A stretch of DNA of 43,666 nt from WJKQ01 sp043810515 (GTDB lineage Bacteria; Patescibacteriota; Gracilibacteria; UBA1369; LOWO2-01-FULL-3): NCBI GenBank assembly GCA_043810515.1, contig JBDRNZ010000036.1:1-43666 (forward strand), given 5' to 3'. A program made the translations under genes and the position numbers. Shown in pieces: positions 8,601 to 15,895 of this stretch. Below the pieces are notes generated by a model, which searched no databases, was not told the origin of the DNA, and saw nothing but the letters and a program-made list of their open reading frames with translations. Within the stretch, counting starts at the first letter, position 1, and every line of letters starts with the position of its first letter.

Positions 8601-10165
8601 ATTCTCTTCTTAACGAAGCCGGGAAAAAGAAAATGCTGGAAACCCATGTGGTGGACACTTTTAGGCGGGTTGTTGCAAAACTGATCCGTGACGAAAAAAT
8701 TAAATTTACCGGAGACATTGAAACGGAACTTCAAAAGATACGTTCCGGAAAACTGGCCTTCGTAAAAGGGCCTCTTTTCCAGGAAATGCAAAAGTGGCAT
8801 AGGGAAAAAACCGGCAGGGGCATTAGTTTCGTATTTACTAAGCCCGAGATGGAAAGAGGCAAGGGAGTTTTTTCCTATGGCGCCCGCTTGTTTTCCATGC
8901 CAGACCAGTGGGCGAGTACTTTTAAAGATTATGGCGCACTTCATTCTCTTGTTGAAGAAATGAAAGGTGATTATAAGCCAGAGCCATACAGTCATCCGCC
9001 GGTTTCAATAGGATCGCCGATGGACAGAATCGGCGTGGAGCAAAAACAAAAACTGGAGAGGATGCTTAAGGAGTCCGGTATTTCCGAATGTTATACAAAA
9101 GGCCATGGTCTTCTTACTGTTTTTGACAGGGCCGTCAAACTGAGAACCGCGCCGAGAGGTGAAAAAATAACCTCTTTGTATTTCGGGACCGTTTTGAAGG
9201 TTGAGGGCATTCAGCAAAAAGGCGATGAAGTCTGGCTGAAGGTAAGAGTTGCCGAAGGTGAAAAGGATGGACTGGACGGCTATATCACTTTCAGAAAATC
9301 CTGGTTCAGCAACGAGAACGCCCCAACAATAACTCCGCGACTTACGAGCAGATTAAAAAAGTTGGAGGAAAATCCCGACAGACCTCTTCCTAAAGATTAT
9401 ATCGGTACAATGAACGCATACTTAAGATTTTTGCATAACTATAATCCGGAGGAGCCGCCAAAATCGGCCGAAACGATGAAGCGAAGCCGCGCAACGGCAT
9501 TTGAAGTGCAGGATAAACGGGTCATTGACGACGTAATGGCCACCGCAAAAACATATGGATATTACGGCCAGCGGTTTTTTGCGATTCTGCCAAAAAAGGG
9601 AGGTGACATCCTCAGGAGCCAGTCTTTATATGTTATAGATACCGCAAATAAGCGTGTGCTATCTTTTCTGGTTTCGACCGGCAGACCCGGAGCGGAGACA
9701 GAAACCCCTTCCGGAACATACACCGCAAGCGGCACGGGACTGCGGGCTTTAAATTATTTTGGCTCCCATCAGGGAACATACGCGCAAAAATACGCAGGCA
9801 ACAGGATAAGTCAGTTCCAAGGAAGTGTTGAAAAATACAAAAAGCATCCTGTTCTCGCGTCTATGACTACGGGCCTTATTCCGATTCAGCGACGCGGTGA
9901 AATAGTCGAAAGCGCCGGAAGATATTTTCACGGAACAAACAGAGAAAATCATCTAGGGTCACAAGCCTCCGGTGGATGCGTCAGAATGTCGAATATGGAT
10001 GTTGTTTATCTGGCTTCTATTCTTAACGGATCAGCTATGGAATTTCAGATAATCGAGGATAAGGTTAAATCCGAAACCATGCGGCCGGTCGGGATAGAAC
10101 TGGCGGATGCTTCGCAGGCCATGGACGGAGCGCGTGGAAAATACAGAAAAACCATTCGCAGATAA
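5645..10165 (+). CDS. Large cell-wall enzyme: transglycosylase-like, SH3-like and YkuD L,D-transpeptidase domains
   Basis: 1506 residues. The start is the ATG at 5645, because the upstream TTG at 5606 lies in the promoter. The C-terminus (about 1326-1490) is a YkuD/L,D-transpeptidase domain: TPSGTY, His1429 in HGTN, and SGGCVRM with the likely nucleophile Cys1445 and Arg1447. Residues about 1166-1225 look like a bacterial SH3 domain. Residues about 815-960 carry three spaced motifs like those of lytic transglycosylases: NEQSRGG (Glu824), SIGPFQI (866-870) and TSYNRSP (Tyr951-Asn952). Two tandem related segments (about 575-660 and 664-745) contain PGQTPWQTV or SGDSQYAFI and later a GDSLYL/GSRLVL motif, suggesting divergent LysM-like repeats. 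The N-terminal 570 residues are unrecognised. No signal peptide or membrane segment is visible, which is odd for a wall enzyme. YkuD assignment is strong; the transglycosylase and LysM assignments are inference. Confidence 0.8.
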   Translation: MENKNVYQRRAGKYSVETVNALDETMGDKEIVKDFEYNLEGKKAGYFDTVVYNINALLKRHYAQKGVEGRDIWSKAYRHTVLIAASMSDVLLKTDEYDISGVSVLSHLTALAKAKKFAKIKLTSNFDIQFFDRNGNLLFEFNPRSLRKDQVVRTAREEIEERQEEQARIVQTAGKKEVASEAEPAFAPLIPPQISEIGQRADFSVLETVKLTGKPPRIIEDQFRDMDLCSGYAVGLLMQEYGQDAVSKAGLINYGRIVDAWDIKERGLRNDGVSVAASLLDTLVQKKSGKMDIADRNNYYDKLGNFYKNADEGNYPSLITAFQKNTHYTKQILEANEHRPERTKSMNSHVLVCLGRGPVNRDVVRGKMSLRYFLRSVPNVAYGLQRYLKVRVQKKNGDVIELHEDGMATMYKADGETIENIRMKDINVATGDQVEWQDVLVTDFYKGEERVMGLATYATSRNHVLMENFALKNVPKHEGGKYRAIDFVQIEKTGGSVGDQLKAKLGLSAKDLAYYLAALANSGVDLSGVAEKDLIPVFDMNDVRQKIDAEGGLARIHQRIVRENIERHNKGSLEDMFIEIKPGQTPWQTVESLFGDYFKGSYALTDAERNFVLKAIDESCTNIDLTSVPPHFEAGDSLYLTQERIFEVAKCVRERQAESFCGDDYVKIVQSGDSQYAFIRDCFDTEAKESQSDLHYSMLGSLERSYLLKALQACSSDVDLSALKAGSRLVLRRDDLQKCIKNIEKKRELQVSVEQPLMHVKKSKDDIEAAKHAKKLGFSDIDDAPYLETVVPKPIADRINEIYPGNSLKEVLVRNVLYFIFVNEQSRGGIRARVKKELSSFEESHVKLFPFPAQSGKRKYLISSIGPFQIRPVHKDLVACKDLFKKFGIKLPESFSEFRSMIKEDVNVSAMVAGHRILESLDSFENFMKASGEDNIDLLDENLTLMVATSYNRSPEAIYRAVFQNWAINLAGSAGVKSDVETGEVDSLLNEAGKKKMLETHVVDTFRRVVAKLIRDEKIKFTGDIETELQKIRSGKLAFVKGPLFQEMQKWHREKTGRGISFVFTKPEMERGKGVFSYGARLFSMPDQWASTFKDYGALHSLVEEMKGDYKPEPYSHPPVSIGSPMDRIGVEQKQKLERMLKESGISECYTKGHGLLTVFDRAVKLRTAPRGEKITSLYFGTVLKVEGIQQKGDEVWLKVRVAEGEKDGLDGYITFRKSWFSNENAPTITPRLTSRLKKLEENPDRPLPKDYIGTMNAYLRFLHNYNPEEPPKSAETMKRSRATAFEVQDKRVIDDVMATAKTYGYYGQRFFAILPKKGGDILRSQSLYVIDTANKRVLSFLVSTGRPGAETETPSGTYTASGTGLRALNYFGSHQGTYAQKYAGNRISQFQGSVEKYKKHPVLASMTTGLIPIQRRGEIVESAGRYFHGTNRENHLGSQASGGCVRMSNMDVVYLASILNGSAMEFQIIEDKVKSETMRPVGIELADASQAMDGARGKYRKTIRR

Positions 10166-10187
10166 ATCGTTCCAAGGGGAAAGCGAG

Positions 10188-10216
10188 TTGAAATAAGCGA
10201 TTTTTATGTATAGAAT
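10188..10216 (+). promoter_or_regulatory. Promoter of pdxST
   Basis: TTGAAA (10188-10193), a 17-base spacer and TAGAAT (10211-10216). The pdxS ATG is 30 bases downstream of the -10. Confidence 0.6.
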
Positions 10217-10246
10217 GCTGTCGCTATTTTTGTTGTCGTTTTATTT

Positions 10247-11128
10247 ATGAAAATCCAGAAAAACACACCGAGGCTGAAAAAAGGGCTCGCGCAGATGCTG
10301 AAGGGCGGCGTTATTATGGACGTTGTGAACGCCGCGCAGGCTGCTGTAGCCGAGGCGGCGGGTGCGGTGGCAGTGATGGCGCTTGAGCGCGTTCCGGCGG
10401 ATATCCGCAGGGACGGAGGGGTCGCACGCATGAGCGATCCGAAAATGATTCGTGAAATAATGGCCACAGTGACGATTCCGGTGATGGCGAAAGTGAGAAT
10501 CGGACATTTCGCGGAGGCACAGATTCTGGAAAGTCTGGGTGTTGATTACATTGACGAAAGCGAGGTGCTGACTCCGGCGGACGCGAGGTATCACATAGAC
10601 AAATCAAAATTTAAAATTCCTTTTGTGTGCGGCGCGAGAAATCTCGGCGAGGCCTTGCGGCGCATAAATGAGGGCGCGGCTATGATTCGCACAAAAGGCG
10701 AGGCCGGAACGGGCAATGTGGTCGAGGCGGTCGGTCATATGAGGTTGATGAATGAGGAAATCGCGGAAGTGGCAAAGATGAATATAGCGGCAATGAAGAA
10801 ATATGCGAAAGATGAGCGAGTACCGCTTGAATTGGTTCGCGAAGTAGGACGCCTTCGGCGTCTGCCGGTTGTGAATTTTGCGGCTGGCGGAATAGCGACT
10901 CCGGCGGACGCAAGCATGATGATGCAGCTTGGTTGCGACGGAATTTTTGTGGGAAGCGGAATTTTTAAATCTTCAGATCCGGCGTCGCGGGCAAAAGCTA
11001 TCGTTGAGGCGACGGCGCATTTTGACGATCCCGCGGTTCTGGCAAAATGTTCCGAAGGTCTCGGCAACGCAATGGAAGGGCTCGAAATGGAGGGGCTTGA
11101 GCAGAAATACGCCGAGAGAGGCTGGTAG
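10247..11128 (+). CDS. pdxS: Pyridoxal 5'-phosphate synthase, synthase subunit PdxS
   Basis: Condenses ribose 5-phosphate, glyceraldehyde 3-phosphate and ammonia from PdxT into pyridoxal 5'-phosphate (DXP-independent route). It is 293 residues, full length for the family. The N-terminal GGVIMDVVNAAQAAVAE segment carries Asp25. The imine-forming lysine is Lys82 in MAKVRIGH, and the second catalytic lysine is Lys150 in RTKGEAGTGN. The (beta/alpha)8 phosphate site appears as NFAAGGIATPADA and GIFVGSGIFKS. pdxT follows 31 bases later, so the two subunits are co-transcribed. No Shine-Dalgarno precedes the ATG. Confidence 0.97.
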   Translation: MKIQKNTPRLKKGLAQMLKGGVIMDVVNAAQAAVAEAAGAVAVMALERVPADIRRDGGVARMSDPKMIREIMATVTIPVMAKVRIGHFAEAQILESLGVDYIDESEVLTPADARYHIDKSKFKIPFVCGARNLGEALRRINEGAAMIRTKGEAGTGNVVEAVGHMRLMNEEIAEVAKMNIAAMKKYAKDERVPLELVREVGRLRRLPVVNFAAGGIATPADASMMMQLGCDGIFVGSGIFKSSDPASRAKAIVEATAHFDDPAVLAKCSEGLGNAMEGLEMEGLEQKYAERGW

Positions 11129-11159
11129 GCAAGATGCGGCGGCTAAATCGTGAGTAAAT

Positions 11160-11753
11160 ATGAATATAGGAATTTTGGGAATTCAGGGATCGGTGGCGGA
11201 GCATTTTGACGCTGTGCGGGAAGCGGGCGCGGAGTGTATTCTTATCAAAAAACCGGAAGATCTGACGGGTGTTGCCGGACTGATTATTCCGGGAGGGGAA
11301 AGTACGACTATCGGAAAACTTATTGAAAGATTCGGACTGAGAACTGAAATTTTGAAAATGGCAGAAGCTGGGCGGCCGATTTGGGGAACATGCGCGGGCG
11401 CGATTTTGCTGGCTAAAAATATCGAGGGCGATGGCGGCACCGGCGGCGGCGTAAAGACTCTGGGGCTTATGGATATCACGGTTGAAAGAAACGCTTATGG
11501 CAGCCAGGCGGATAGTTTTGAAACAGAGATTTTATTTGATTTTGGAGAGGCGGGCGGGCGGAAAAAAATCCCGGCGGTTTTTATAAGGGCGCCGAAAATT
11601 TCAAAGGTTGGCAGCGGCGTGCGTGTGCTTGCGGAATACGAAGGCGAGACTGTTGCGGTAATTGAAAACAATTTGTTCGCGACTACTTTTCATCCGGAAC
11701 TTACGGACAACGGCGAAATTCACCGGTGGTTTATAAAAATGTGCAGAGCTTAG
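11160..11753 (+). CDS. pdxT: Pyridoxal 5'-phosphate synthase, glutaminase subunit PdxT
   Basis: Class I glutamine amidotransferase that hydrolyses glutamine and channels ammonia to PdxS. It is 197 residues. Visible motifs are GILGIQGSVAEH, PGGESTTIGKL (oxyanion region), the nucleophile Cys78 in GTCAGAILLA, and the His178/Glu180 pair in TTFHPELTDN, so the catalytic triad is intact. It is the second gene of the pdxST operon. Its TAG stop (11751-11753) overlaps the TAA stop of the convergent minus-strand gene (11750-11752). Confidence 0.96.
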   Translation: MNIGILGIQGSVAEHFDAVREAGAECILIKKPEDLTGVAGLIIPGGESTTIGKLIERFGLRTEILKMAEAGRPIWGTCAGAILLAKNIEGDGGTGGGVKTLGLMDITVERNAYGSQADSFETEILFDFGEAGGRKKIPAVFIRAPKISKVGSGVRVLAEYEGETVAVIENNLFATTFHPELTDNGEIHRWFIKMCRA

Positions 11754-12280
11754 ATGTCGTCTTCCTTGGAACCGGGGGCGTCAGGATTGGGGATCCCTAA
11801 GGCTCCATATACCGCCTCTGCGAATAGTTTCTTTAGTCCCGCTAAATGGGATTGGTCATCGTCTGCGCCTTCTGGGTTTGGAGATGCTGACGGTTGATCA
11901 GCGGAGGACACTACGTGCATCCCCGCATGAATCCTTTTGCGCGAGTCTTGCCTAAGGCGGTCGTAAAGTCTAGCTTTTCTCTCTGGTGAAATTTCGGGAC
12001 CGTCATCGTCGCCGTCGCCCTCAGTGGTTTTGCCTACCAGTCCTCTGGCGGCTGCCGTGACGCCAGCAATAGAGAGTGGAGATTCCATCGGTCTGGGTAC
12101 ATTAGGACTTTCCCAATCTATACCCTCCCTGCTTTCTGCTCCTTCGGCAGATCTGGCAATAGATTCGGGAGTTTCGTCGGGTCTGACGCCTTCGTCGACT
12201 CCGTCATCAACTCCGTTATCAACCTTTTTTGACAGTCCTCCGTCAATTACTCTGAGGAAATCCGGTCGTGATGCTGGCAT
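11750..12280 (-). CDS. Acidic hypothetical protein, 176 residues
   Basis: I do not recognise this protein. It is rich in Asp, Glu, Gly, Ser and Pro (DNGVDDGVDEGVRPDE, EGDGDDDGPE, EGADDDQS) with a basic helical patch (PERKARLYDRLRQDSRKRIH) in the middle. No membrane segment, signal peptide or cysteine is seen, so it is probably cytoplasmic and largely disordered. It lies 21 bases downstream of the 275-residue gene on the same strand, so the two probably form an operon. Its stop codon overlaps that of pdxT. The open frame is consistent over its whole length and fills the gap between pdxT and its upstream neighbour, which supports it being real. Confidence 0.65.
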   Translation of the reverse strand: MPASRPDFLRVIDGGLSKKVDNGVDDGVDEGVRPDETPESIARSAEGAESREGIDWESPNVPRPMESPLSIAGVTAAARGLVGKTTEGDGDDDGPEISPERKARLYDRLRQDSRKRIHAGMHVVSSADQPSASPNPEGADDDQSHLAGLKKLFAEAVYGALGIPNPDAPGSKEDDI

Positions 12281-12301
12281 TTTATGTATAGTTAGTAGAA
12301 A

Positions 12302-13129
12302 TTATTTAATCTTAATTACTTCGTCGGACGGCAAGTCAAGCTCCTCGAGGAGTTCCGCTCTCAGTTTTGCGAGCTGGAGGGGCTCACCTCTGTTGAGGCT
12401 TTCTCGTTTTAATTCCTCTCTTGATAAAATGACCAATCTGAGAGCCCTTTTATCTATTATTTGGCCTGTTTCTTCTTCAACAGCAACAATTGCTGTGGCT
12501 ATTTCTTCTTCGGTCAAACTTCTGAAGGGTTTTTCACTTTGAAACAATGCCCTAAGTAAATTTCGGCCTGCGTCTTCCTGTTCTTCCTCTGCTATTTTGG
12601 CCATTGCGTTTGTCTGCCACTGTGCAAATGAAGCCTCAGGTAAGTTAGCGTGCCGGCACATTGAAAGGGCCTGTTTTGCACGTATATATTCCACCTTTAG
12701 CTGTGCGAGACTTGGTGCCCTTAATCTCTTAAATCTTTGGTCTCTTGACGGTGTTCCGGCGTTTTCAAAGTCTTTTAATTTATTTATTATCGCCCGCAGC
12801 AACACAGCACCATGATTTGGTATTTTTCTGTTTATTATTTTAGTCAATTGGCCTGATAATACGTCTGCAAGTTTTGCGATTGTGTGCTGATCTGTCTCGT
12901 CAGTTTCGTCGGAATTTTCATCCCCTCTAAGTTGGGATAGGCTTAATGATGTTATTACTCCGGTTTCTGCAGAAACGTCAGCTGTTCTCTTTATTCCCGC
13001 AGCGATTCCCTCACGTTCCGCCAATAATTCTCTCAGGGACGGGGTTTCCGTTTCCGGAGTTTGCGTATCCGCTTCATCTCTACCAACGGGTTCCGAATCT
13101 TCGGGTCTAACGGTTTCCAGATCTGCCAT
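12302..13129 (-). CDS. Hypothetical helical protein, 275 residues
   Basis: I do not recognise this protein. The N-terminal 45 residues are acidic and Thr/Pro-rich (DLETVRPEDSEPVGRDE). The rest is predicted mainly helical by eye, with stretches such as SLRELLAEREGIAAGIK, AVLLRAIINKLKDFEN and AKLRAELLEELDLPSDE. No membrane segment or signal peptide is seen. It is the first gene of a two-gene minus-strand unit and is divergent from recR, with 129 bases between the start codons. A link to recR or pdxT is only positional. A TTGCAA and an AT-rich stretch lie upstream of its ATG, but I cannot place a convincing promoter. Confidence 0.7.
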   Translation of the reverse strand: MADLETVRPEDSEPVGRDEADTQTPETETPSLRELLAEREGIAAGIKRTADVSAETGVITSLSLSQLRGDENSDETDETDQHTIAKLADVLSGQLTKIINRKIPNHGAVLLRAIINKLKDFENAGTPSRDQRFKRLRAPSLAQLKVEYIRAKQALSMCRHANLPEASFAQWQTNAMAKIAEEEQEDAGRNLLRALFQSEKPFRSLTEEEIATAIVAVEEETGQIIDKRALRLVILSREELKRESLNRGEPLQLAKLRAELLEELDLPSDEVIKIK

Positions 13130-13184
13130 GATTATGAAAGTTTAGTAATAATAAAAAACAAAAGGTTGCAATTTTTACATGGAT

Positions 13185-13213
13185 TTGCGAGTTCTGTCAA
13201 GAAGTTTTATACA
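13185..13213 (+). promoter_or_regulatory. Possible recR promoter
   Basis: TTGCGA (13185-13190), a 17-base spacer and TATACA (13208-13213), about 45 bases before the recR ATG. Confidence 0.45.
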
Positions 13214-13258
13214 GAATCCTTGTTTTGTAAAGGGCTCGACCATAAAATTGCGGATGAT

Positions 13259-13861
13259 ATGACTAATTTTTTGCCAAAATCCGTAAGAAATCTGATTGAA
13301 GAATTTGCGAAACTGCCGGGAATAGGGCCGAAATCGGCGCAAAGGCTGGCAATGCATCTTTTGAGATCGCCCGGAAGCAGCCTGAAGCCGCTGGGCGATG
13401 CCGTGCTGGGCCTGAAAGAAAATGTGGTTTTTTGCGAGGAATGCTGGAATATCGCGGAAGATAATCCGTGCGCGATCTGCGGGAATGAAGGGCGCGACAA
13501 AAGCACTATCTGTGTGGTGGAGGATGTGCTTGATGTTGTCGCGCTTGAAAAATCCGGTGATTTTAAAGGAGTTTATCATGTTCTTCACGGCGCTCTTTCG
13601 CCGATAGACAGGGTCGGGCCGGAACAGCTTAAAATGAACGATTTATTCAAAAGAGTCAAAAACGGCGGAATCACCGAAGTTATTCTTGCCACAAATCCAA
13701 GCCTTGAGGGCGAGGCGACCGCTCTTTACATTCAAAAACACCTCAGAGATTCCGGAGTTAAAATCACGCGAATCGCACGTGGTCTGCCGGTGGGCGGAGA
13801 TCTGGAATATGCCGACGAAGTCACGTTAAGCCGGGCTATGGAGGGAAGGTCGGAGTTTTAG
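13259..13861 (+). CDS. recR: Recombination mediator protein RecR
   Basis: Acts with RecO (and RecF) to load RecA at gaps in DNA. With the ATG at 13259 it is 200 residues, the usual family length; the reading frame runs further upstream but that part has no homology to RecR. The helix-hairpin-helix (LPGIGPKSAQRLAMHLL) is at residues 19-35. The zinc finger is Cys59-x2-Cys62-x8-Cys71-x2-Cys74. The Toprim domain starts at ICVVEDVLDVVALE and includes ATNPSLEGEATA. The C-terminus (LSRAMEGRSEF) is complete. Its TAG stop overlaps the TAA of the convergent ispE gene by the four bases TTAG. Confidence 0.96.
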   Translation: MTNFLPKSVRNLIEEFAKLPGIGPKSAQRLAMHLLRSPGSSLKPLGDAVLGLKENVVFCEECWNIAEDNPCAICGNEGRDKSTICVVEDVLDVVALEKSGDFKGVYHVLHGALSPIDRVGPEQLKMNDLFKRVKNGGITEVILATNPSLEGEATALYIQKHLRDSGVKITRIARGLPVGGDLEYADEVTLSRAMEGRSEF

Positions 13862-14586
13862 TTTGCCGAAAAAACAGCCGGGCCCGAGCCGGAAAGGTGG
13901 GTGTTTTTAGGCACGGGGATGAGAGTTTCGAAGTCGTTGTGAATGGAATTTAGGATGGTTTCGCGGTCAGCGGATTTTATGGCTTTTATGAGAAGGTCGG
14001 TTTTTTTCGCGTTTTTGCCGCAGGCCTTGAGGTCGAGAGAGGCGTACATCTGTGCGGTTTTTTTGTCGGGATTAATGTTTTTTGGTAGAGACGGCCACGA
14101 TGAGCGTGGCAGAATTTTGAATTTTACGCATGTTATGGCGGGGAGTGGCGTGAGCTCTTCGCCGAAATGTGCACCGAGTGCCGTGCCGCCGGTTATGAAA
14201 AAGGGCACGTCGCTGCCGAGATTGCGGGCGAGGGCGAGCAGGTCGGAGGCGGAAAGGTTTAATTTCCAAAGTTTATTTAATCCTTTGAGAATGGCCGCGG
14301 CGTCCGAGGATGCGCCACCGAGGCCGGATGAAAATGGGATGTTTTGTTTTATTGTGATACGGACGTGGCTTTTTATTGAGTATTCGGTTTTGATAAGTTT
14401 CAGCGCCTTGAGTGCGAGGGGGTGAGGTATTGACACCTTGTCGGGAAGATCGGTTTCAATGATTTCGAGTTCGTCTTTCAGGTCGCACGACTCTACAAAA
14501 ACAGTGCGGATTTCGTGAAATCCGGAAGGCGTACGACGTAGGATGTCTAGACAGATATTCAGCTTTGCCGGCGCGAAGATTTTCAT
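13858..14586 (-). CDS. ispE: 4-diphosphocytidyl-2-C-methyl-D-erythritol kinase (short C-terminus)
   Basis: GHMP-family kinase that phosphorylates CDP-methylerythritol in the MEP isoprenoid pathway. I start it at the ATG at 14586 (MKIFAPAKLNICLDI), because that is where family homology begins and its ATG overlaps the ispDF TGA as ATGA. Lys8 and the ATP-binding glycine motif PFSSGLGGASSDAA (84-97) are present, as is Asp126 in GSDVPFF. It has 242 residues against about 280-290 usual. The frame stops just after the third conserved motif (SGSGPAVF), so about 30 C-terminal residues are missing. It ends inside the recR stop codon, so the loss may reflect gene compaction. Confidence 0.9.
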   Translation of the reverse strand: MKIFAPAKLNICLDILRRTPSGFHEIRTVFVESCDLKDELEIIETDLPDKVSIPHPLALKALKLIKTEYSIKSHVRITIKQNIPFSSGLGGASSDAAAILKGLNKLWKLNLSASDLLALARNLGSDVPFFITGGTALGAHFGEELTPLPAITCVKFKILPRSSWPSLPKNINPDKKTAQMYASLDLKACGKNAKKTDLLIKAIKSADRETILNSIHNDFETLIPVPKNTHLSGSGPAVFSAN

Positions 14587-15788
14587 GATTTTCGGTTTTT
14601 TGGAAATTTCTTGACGCGTGGGGAAGTGTTTTTTAGTGAAACTATTGCTAAACATTGAATACCCAAACCTTCTCCGAAGACGGAGGTGCCGTTACCGGTT
14701 GATGCGGTAATCCCTATTCTTGAGGGAGAAAGCGTGAGTAGATTTGAAAGACTTTTTTTCAGCGGAGCTATGAGCGGGTCGATTTTTGGCCTGGCCGCTT
14801 CAATCATCACACCAAGACTGTGGACCTGGAAGCCTTTTTTTCTCGCATTTTTTATTGCAATGCTGAGATATTTCTTGCTGTCCTTTACTCCTTTTTCGCA
14901 TAGCGGATCGGCGTAAAAGCCGAGAGAATATTCTCCAACAGCCTGTGAAATCGCGTTAAAAACGGCATGAAGTATAACGTCGCCGTCCGAATTTGCCTTA
15001 AGTTTCAATTCATCAGAAATTTTAACGCCGCCGAGAACCAATCCTTTCTTTTTTTCCTCAAACATGTGGCTGTCCTGTCCTATTCCAACACGAAAATCCT
15101 CAGGCAGATCGCCAAGTATCATCCTGAGCCTTTCGTAATCCGCGGGCGCAGTGATTTTGAAATTATTTTCTCCGGAGGAAATATACGCGGTTTTCTGGTC
15201 TATCGCCTCAAACATCATTGCTTCGTCAGTGACTGAAAGAGAAAGTTTTTTGACTTCCTTGATCGCTTTTTTCATTATCCTGAAAGAGGCCGCCTGCGGA
15301 GTTTCCGCTGCAAAAAGCCGTTTTCTGTCGTGGGTTTTGATAATATGGCTGCCGTCGACTTCTTTTATCGTCGAGGTTACATAGTGGCCGGTTATGCACG
15401 CGCCCGTTTCCGTTGTTTTTGCGATGCATTCTGAAATTTCCGAGGGCGTGACAAGCGGGTTTGCGCCATTATGCACGAGAATTATGTCGGCGGGTTTGGC
15501 GAATTTTTCAAGTTGTTCAAGGCCTTTTTCAACCGAATCCTGGCGCGCGGTGCCGCCCGTTATCACTTTTTTTACTTTCGGAAAAAGGTAGGTCCTGACC
15601 GCGTTTTCTATCTGTTTTTTGTTCGATTTATTCGCAACAACAACGACAGAGTCTATTTCAGGATTATCGTTAAAAGCCATCAGTGAATAATATATAAGCG
15701 GATGTCCGCCCGCAGGCAGAAGCATCTTGTCTTCGCGCGACTTCATTCTTTTTCCCTGACCGGCGGCCAGGATAATTGCGTGGTTCAT
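14583..15788 (-). CDS. ispDF: Bifunctional IspD-IspF (MEP cytidylyltransferase / MECDP synthase)
   Basis: A fusion of two non-consecutive MEP-pathway enzymes; IspE, which acts between them, is encoded next. Residues 1 to about 226 are IspD: nucleotide-binding loop ILAAGQGKRM and downstream KITAPADYERL. Residues about 229-385 are IspF: GIGQDSHMF with zinc ligands Asp and His, SDGDVILHA with the third ligand His, and SVFGEGLGIQ near the end. Two deviations stand out. The IspD VHDAARP motif reads VHNGANP, and the IspF HSDGD motif reads NSDGD, so the active-site His equivalent to E. coli His34 is Asn. The usual start of IspD fits the ATG at 15788. The TGA stop overlaps the ispE ATG, implying translational coupling. 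Confidence 0.95.
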   Translation of the reverse strand: MNHAIILAAGQGKRMKSREDKMLLPAGGHPLIYYSLMAFNDNPEIDSVVVVANKSNKKQIENAVRTYLFPKVKKVITGGTARQDSVEKGLEQLEKFAKPADIILVHNGANPLVTPSEISECIAKTTETGACITGHYVTSTIKEVDGSHIIKTHDRKRLFAAETPQAASFRIMKKAIKEVKKLSLSVTDEAMMFEAIDQKTAYISSGENNFKITAPADYERLRMILGDLPEDFRVGIGQDSHMFEEKKKGLVLGGVKISDELKLKANSDGDVILHAVFNAISQAVGEYSLGFYADPLCEKGVKDSKKYLSIAIKNARKKGFQVHSLGVMIEAARPKIDPLIAPLKKSLSNLLTLSPSRIGITASTGNGTSVFGEGLGIQCLAIVSLKNTSPRVKKFPKNRKS

Positions 15789-15832
15789 GATTATATTTTG
15801 GCACGTATTTATGGCCCGGGCAAGATAAGCTA

Positions 15833-15860
15833 TTGACGTTTCCTAAGAAAGTGTTAGAAT
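15833..15860 (+). promoter_or_regulatory. Promoter of the receiver-domain gene
   Basis: TTGACG (15833-15838), a 16-base spacer and TAGAAT (15855-15860), which is also an extended -10 (TGTTAGAAT). The ATG is 35 bases downstream. It is divergent from ispDF. Confidence 0.7.
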
Positions 15861-15895
15861 TCAACTCCTGAATATAGATTAAACATCATTATTGT

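Noticed and set aside
8330..8995. 221-residue minus-strand frame inside the L,D-transpeptidase gene.
   Set aside because: It lies fully within a longer, clearly coding plus-strand frame and has no recognisable motif.
15789..15795. TATAAT on the minus strand just before ispDF as its -10.
   Set aside because: It is one base from the ATG, so transcription would begin inside the gene; the IspD N-terminus requires this ATG.
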